Part shown: positions 4,658-8,523 of the stretch, piece by piece
Layout of the letters: each line of letters begins with the position of its first letter
How positions within the stretch are numbered: position 1 is the stretch's first letter
Assembly (NCBI GenBank): GCA_902800255.1
Contig: CADCDV010000017.1
Span: 1-8,523, forward strand
Source of the DNA: an uncultured Erysipelotrichaceae bacterium
GTDB lineage: Bacteria; Bacillota_I; Bacilli_A; RFN20; CAG-826
Direction of reading: 5' to 3'
Length of the DNA stretch: 8,523 bases
Position numbers and translations under genes: made by a program
The notes under the pieces: generated by a model
What the model saw: only the letters and a program-made list of their open reading frames with translations
The model's database searches: none
What the model was told of the DNA's origin: nothing

Positions 4658-5719
4658 TTGTTTACGCGCGTACGTAGAGGAACAAAAATCGGCGTTAGGC
4701 AAAGAAGCCTTCTTTGGGCAGGTCTTGCCCTTTTTTCGCTTACTTTGAGCGCCTTCGTCACCTCAACGATCGCCTGGTTCAGCGTCTCTGACTTCCTCAC
4801 CGTCGGAAATATCTACGTCACCACGACCAACCACGATATCCGTATCGGCCAAAGGAACGAGAAAGGCATGATCGAATTCGCCTCAAACGATGAGATCCAT
4901 AACGACACCCAAGCCTTCCTCACCCCAGTGAGCAGCATGTTCCAGGACAATAGCGAGTACACCGCAACATCCTTCCCAACCCTTTCTAACGAATACCCAT
5001 CCGCTCTTGGATACCGTCAGACAGGAGTGGCCACAACCGGTTTCTACCAAGAGGAGATCTTCCTCACGACCGATGTTGGCACCTATGTCTATCTCGATCC
5101 AACAACGAGCGTCACCGCCAACACTTCCCTTAATGAAATCGCCGCCGTCCAAACCGGATATAGCGTCGAGGACCTTAACAAAGTGGAAGAGGCCATCCGT
5201 GTCTCTTTCTACTCTGAAGATGGCTACGTCATTTATGAGCCAAACGTCGATGCTTCATCAAAGACAAAACTCGGTGGTCTTCTCGATGTCAGCTTCTATG
5301 ACGGATACATCGATTACAATTCTTCTTTTGAAGAAGTATTGTATGGGGAATATAATGAAGACGCTAATTTAGTTTACGAAGACGCCGTGGACCATGATGT
5401 CGTCCATCATGAATACGACGATTCGAAACCAGGCGTCGGTGGAAAGACGAAAGCGGGCATCAAGCATCTTGATCTTGAAAGATCTGCCTCCGAAGGCGGA
5501 CTTAAGATCAAAGAAGAAGAAACCTATGCCCTTTCTGACCTTCTTCATACGAAGAAATGGGTCACTTACATCGCCCCAAATGAGATCAAGCGCCTTGTCA
5601 TAACCATCTATCTCGAAGGATGGGACAAAGAATGCTCGAACGAACTCATTAGCGCCGCCTTCAGCGCGCATATCGCCTTTATGGGTGAACACCGCACTGT
5701 CGCGCCGAACAACAACTAA
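4658..5719 (+). CDS. Exported TasA-like protein with SipW-type signal and LEG signature
   Basis: This 353-residue protein has a basic N-terminus (MFTRVRRGTKIGVRQR), a hydrophobic segment at 17-39 ending TSTIAWF (35-41), and a mature start (VSDFLTVGNIYVTTTNHDIRI) that parallels the AWF-TT-ITNIGIY region of the minus-strand paralogues. Cleavage by the SipW-like peptidase is likely around A39. The body has FLTTDVGTYVYLDP (135-148), which parallels YLDRPSI, then VSFYSEDGY (182-190) and VITIYLEGWDKEC (314-326). Its signature ending WDKEC matches the FDTDC of the gene before it rather than the TSA of the minus-strand pair, so the two plus-operon proteins probably form a matched pair, perhaps with their cysteines after LEG in contact. 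A stop is followed 26 bases later by the ATPase gene. Function as a surface subunit is inferred. Confidence 0.8.
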   Translation: MFTRVRRGTKIGVRQRSLLWAGLALFSLTLSAFVTSTIAWFSVSDFLTVGNIYVTTTNHDIRIGQRNEKGMIEFASNDEIHNDTQAFLTPVSSMFQDNSEYTATSFPTLSNEYPSALGYRQTGVATTGFYQEEIFLTTDVGTYVYLDPTTSVTANTSLNEIAAVQTGYSVEDLNKVEEAIRVSFYSEDGYVIYEPNVDASSKTKLGGLLDVSFYDGYIDYNSSFEEVLYGEYNEDANLVYEDAVDHDVVHHEYDDSKPGVGGKTKAGIKHLDLERSASEGGLKIKEEETYALSDLLHTKKWVTYIAPNEIKRLVITIYLEGWDKECSNELISAAFSAHIAFMGEHRTVAPNNN

Positions 5720-5731
5720 CAACATCATCAA

Positions 5732-5738
5732 AGAGGAG
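5732..5738 (+). promoter_or_regulatory. Ribosome binding site of the AAA+ ATPase gene
   Basis: AGAGGAG ends seven bases before ATG 5746-5748, fixing that start and with it the N-terminal membrane region of the ATPase. No promoter or terminator is seen in the 26-base gap after the upstream gene. Confidence 0.8.
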
Positions 5739-5745
5739 AGAAATA

Positions 5746-7326
5746 ATGGAAAACTATTTCAATTACCTTCGTGAAATGGTCCTAGCCGTCCTTAGCAATT
5801 TCGCTAGGTGGATGAACATGCGCTGGGCCGTCCCATGGGCCCCAGTCCCTGACGATTTCGTGCGTTACGGAATCATCTTCGACAACTTCGCATCCGGCTT
5901 CGGTTTCTGGGGCTGGTTCTTCTTTGTCCTCTTCGCCATTTTCTTCGTCGCAGCCATAGGCGCACTCGTTTTCCTCATCTATTGGCTCTTAAGAAAATAC
6001 ATCAAGTTCTACCGCACTGAGATCGATCGCGAAAGGTTACGCGAAGAAGTCCAGAACCTTCAGATCGAGCTTTATAACGCCACCCAAGAAAAGAACAGAA
6101 TCCTTGGCCTCCAGCTTGATTCCCTTGGCATCTCCCCAAGCGAATCCATCTCCGTTGGGGCTAATAACGAAATCTCACCTCAAACCGAAGAAACAGAAGA
6201 AGGGGAAGAAGGTGCCGTCCCAGGAGAAAAGGACGTCAGATTCCCTCGTCTTATCGCTGTCGATGAGAAGTACGCCGAGATTTCTACCCATGTCGAGCTT
6301 CCTGCTGACGCAACCGACATCACCCTTCAAGAAATCGTCGAAAGATTCAGAAACTACGCTGCCTCTCAGCTCAAACTCTATTACACCATCCCTGCGATGC
6401 GCGCTTTCTTCGCCTCCATGGGAACCGGTAAGATTATCATTCTCGAAGGTATTTCCGGTACAGGTAAAACCTCCTTACCTTACGCTTTAGGCAAATTCTT
6501 CCAGAATAACTGCACGATCTGCTCCGTCCAGCCATCTTGGAGAGACCGTTCCGAGCTCTTAGGCTTCTACAATGACTTCACGAAGAAATTCACTGAGACC
6601 GAATTCCTCCGTAGCATCTACGAATCCACCTTCCGTGAGGATATCAACCTCATCGTCCTCGATGAGATGAACATCGCCCGTATCGAGTACTACTTCGCTG
6701 AGTTCCTTTCCATCATGGAAATGCCTAACCCATCGGCCTGGAATATCGACCTCATCTCTTCCCCACAGAAAGATGACCCGAAGCACCTCCACGATGGCAA
6801 ACTCCTCATCCCTCAGAACGTCTGGTTCATCGGCACCGCGAATAACGATGACTCCACCTTCACCATCACCGATAAGGTCTATGACCGTGCTATGTCGCTT
6901 TTCTTCGACAACAAAGGTATCGCTTTCGAAGCCCCATTCACCGAGGCTCTCCCTCTTCCATTTGAGTACTTGATGAAGCTTTATGCCGAAGCCAATAGCA
7001 ACTTCCCGATCTCTGGAAAGACGATTGAGAAATTCACCGAGCTCGATGACTTTGTCATCCAGCACTTCAAGCTTGCCTTTGGTAACCGTATTCTCAAGCA
7101 GCTCAATGCCTTCGTCCCATGCTACGTCGCCACCGGCGGAACCGAGCTTGAGGGCGTTGACTACATCTTCGCCACGAAGATCCTTAAGAAATTCGAATCA
7201 CTCAACATCGCTCACTTACGCGATGACTTAATCGAACTCGATGCCAAGCTCACCAAGCTCTTCGGCAAAGCCGAGTTCAAGATGTCAAAGGCCAAGATCG
7301 CCGGCTTCCTTAAGGACGTCGGATAG
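5746..7326 (+). CDS. Membrane-anchored McrB-like AAA+ ATPase (AAA_5 type)
   Basis: This is a 526-residue protein. Residues 1-50 are aromatic and amphipathic. Residues 53-82 are a strong membrane helix (FWGWFFFVLFAIFFVAAIGA and onward). Residues 84-122 are a charged, heptad-like coiled coil, and 135-165 form an acidic linker. The AAA+ domain spans about 195-460, with Walker A GISGTGKT (235-242, K241), Walker B LIVLDEMNIAR (302-312, D306 and E307), sensor 1 FIGTANNDD (361-369), an arginine-finger-like VYDRAMS (378-384) and a late FGNRIL (445-450). The LDEMN-AR-EYYF run with GTANxD belongs to McrB-type ATPases, which form hexamers driving a McrC-like partner; such a partner follows directly. No N-terminal DNA-binding domain is present: the membrane segment takes its place, so the ring should sit on the inner face of the membrane beside the surface proteins. 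MoxR-like ATPases are the alternative assignment. Confidence 0.88.
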   Translation: MENYFNYLREMVLAVLSNFARWMNMRWAVPWAPVPDDFVRYGIIFDNFASGFGFWGWFFFVLFAIFFVAAIGALVFLIYWLLRKYIKFYRTEIDRERLREEVQNLQIELYNATQEKNRILGLQLDSLGISPSESISVGANNEISPQTEETEEGEEGAVPGEKDVRFPRLIAVDEKYAEISTHVELPADATDITLQEIVERFRNYAASQLKLYYTIPAMRAFFASMGTGKIIILEGISGTGKTSLPYALGKFFQNNCTICSVQPSWRDRSELLGFYNDFTKKFTETEFLRSIYESTFREDINLIVLDEMNIARIEYYFAEFLSIMEMPNPSAWNIDLISSPQKDDPKHLHDGKLLIPQNVWFIGTANNDDSTFTITDKVYDRAMSLFFDNKGIAFEAPFTEALPLPFEYLMKLYAEANSNFPISGKTIEKFTELDDFVIQHFKLAFGNRILKQLNAFVPCYVATGGTELEGVDYIFATKILKKFESLNIAHLRDDLIELDAKLTKLFGKAEFKMSKAKIAGFLKDVG

Positions 7327-7372
7327 TCTTTTGATCCAAAAATCTCCCACAAAACAACATTCTTTTTAAACC

Positions 7373-8523
7373 ATGGCGAAAAAGGAAAAAGACACCGCAA
7401 AACTGACTCGCGTCCATTCTGACTATACGAAGAAGATGGATTCGCTCCTAAAAGGGAGCCTTCCTTTCAAGTCGTTCGTCGAGGCCATCAAGAAGACCGG
7501 TGAGAATAGCGTGTTCCAAAGAAACCGCCATGAGAACAAGACCTATGACGACAAGTGGGTCACCGAGCTTGATACCGGTTTTGACGCCATCGACCGCATC
7601 ATCGCCCATCCTCGTACCTTCATTAAGGAGACCCAGGATTTAGTGCTCGCTGGCCAAGCAAAACGTATCAACTCAACCTCAATCCGTCACCTTGCGTCCC
7701 ATACCCGTTATATCCATGGCTTCAACAAGCAAGGCCAGATTGTTCCTGAACGTATTCTTTCGATTGGGTCTGACGTCGATATGCAGATCTATGAGAACCG
7801 CGTTCTTATGTCTCTCATCCAGCGTCTTACCTTATCGATGGGGTCCGTTACGAAGTCGATAACCGTATCAAGATCTCCATCGAATCCGACGATAAAGGCG
7901 AATACGAGAAGAACAAGATGCTCCTTGCCCGTATCAAGAACCTTTCCGAACGCGTCAACTTCTATATCAAGTCCCCATTCATGGAAGAGATGAAGGATGC
8001 CAAAAGTGTCCACTCACCTCTCCAGATGACTAACCTTCTTCTTAAGAACCCTGACTACCATAAGGTCGCGGTCCTTTGGAAGTTCATCGATTCCTATACC
8101 AAACTCGGCATCTCTTTCGATATCGAGGAGAAGAAGGGGGAATTCGATGAGGCTTATTTCAATGAGGTCTATGGACTCACTGCTGCCTCAATGGCCACCC
8201 TCCACACTCATTTAATCGATAACAGAGTGGTCAAAACCAAGGAATCGGAGAAAGAAAAAGCCAAAGCGATGACCAAGCACTTTGAGCCAAAGGTCATGCT
8301 TTCCTTAGAAGATGAGACCTTCCTTTCCCATAAGTTCCGTTATGACCAGTTCCCAGAGCATGAATCTCTTCTTGTCACCCCAGATAGAGAATTAGAAGAG
8401 AAAGATTTCGCTTGGACCCCAGATGAGGTCAAAGCCTTCAAAGAAAGCGATAACGAATACTTAACTGCCGAGATGCTCACCGCCAAAGAACTCCGTGAGC
8501 AAGCCGAAGAAGAAAGAAACTTC
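7373..8523 (+). CDS. McrC-like DUF2357-type partner protein, frameshifted and cut off by the window end
   Basis: It starts at ATG 7373, 46 bases after the ATPase stop, with no visible ribosome binding site. The first frame gives about 150 sensible residues with the DUF2357-like passage GQIVPERILSIGSD then MQIYENRVLMSLIQRL (the ENR-containing helix). It then changes to unlikely serine/arginine-rich sequence that stops at 7993. The frame one base earlier carries GVRYEVDNRIKISIES from about 7843, then about 225 credible residues with no stop to 8523 (KNLSERVNFYIKSPF, VAVLWKFIDSYTKLG, EVYGLTAASMATLHTH). So one base appears lost between about 7823 and 7850; the GGGG run at 7840-7843 is the best site. 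The nuclease-like domain usual for this family would lie beyond the window. It should be the effector or adaptor of the ATPase ring. Family assignment is by motif and neighbour, not full alignment. Confidence 0.7.
7823..7850 (+). other. Site of a single-base frame change in the McrC-like gene
   Basis: Codons read in frame from 7373 up to this point continue, after it, one base back. Re-pairing GGG by one base inside GGGG (7840-7843) joins ATG-GGG to GTC-CGT-TAC and restores the long downstream frame. A lost base (mutation or sequencing error) or a -1 slip would both look like this. No classic X-XXY-YYZ heptamer is present. Confidence 0.75.

Noticed and set aside
6559..7065. Minus-strand open frame of 168 codons inside the ATPase gene
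   Set aside because: It is a shadow of the ATPase frame, which carries the Walker A, Walker B and sensor motifs; no independent start signal is visible.
5746..8523. Ordinary McrBC restriction system
   Set aside because: The ATPase has a membrane helix and coiled coil in place of a modified-DNA-binding domain, the operon includes exported proteins, and the partner resembles DUF2357 and not classical McrC in the visible part. A restriction function is not excluded but is not supported.
1..8523. CRISPR arrays, tRNA or rRNA genes, insertion sequences, integrases or attachment sites
   Set aside because: I saw no regularly spaced repeats, no tRNA-like cloverleaf, no transposase or integrase motifs, and no long terminal inverted repeats.

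Overview
The window looks like a chromosomal segment from a low-to-middle-GC Firmicutes relative, perhaps one of the gut Bacilli/Erysipelotrichia-type lineages. The grounds are strong AGGAGG-type ribosome binding sites, TTG starts, a consensus CcpA-type cre site, SipW-type secretion and short intrinsic terminators. The lineage is an inference from style, not from a marker gene.

Layout. (1) Bases 1-241 are the 3' end of a plus-strand membrane protein that resembles the C-terminus of a SipW-like type I signal peptidase, followed by an intrinsic terminator. (2) Converging on it, a minus-strand operon (2798 to 525) encodes two paralogous secreted proteins with SipW-type (TasA-like) signal segments and a shared C-terminal IWLEG signature. 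It has its own terminator at 484-505, a predicted promoter near 2959-2987 and a structured 5' leader of about 150 nt. (3) A gene-free divergent region of about 830 bp (2799-3627) carries that promoter and leader, a perfect cre-like site, a strong plus-strand promoter, a c-di-GMP-I class (GEMM) riboswitch and a downstream intrinsic terminator. (4) A plus-strand operon (3628 to beyond 8523) encodes a membrane-anchored LEG-motif protein, a SipW-type LEG-motif protein, a membrane-anchored McrB-like AAA+ ATPase, and a DUF2357/McrC-like partner that is frameshifted and runs off the window.

How it may work together. A signal peptidase sits beside its presumed substrates (three proteins with SipW-type N-termini). 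The plus operon joins cell-surface proteins to a membrane-tethered AAA+ motor and its usual McrC-like partner, behind a cyclic-dinucleotide riboswitch and a probable carbon-catabolite site. The specificity base of the aptamer appears to be A rather than G, which in this family points towards 3',3'-cGAMP or relaxed recognition. The most interesting reading is an undescribed nucleotide-regulated surface or envelope system in which a McrBC-like pair has been moved to the membrane. That function is inference; the sequence directly shows the gene order, the motifs and the riboswitch.
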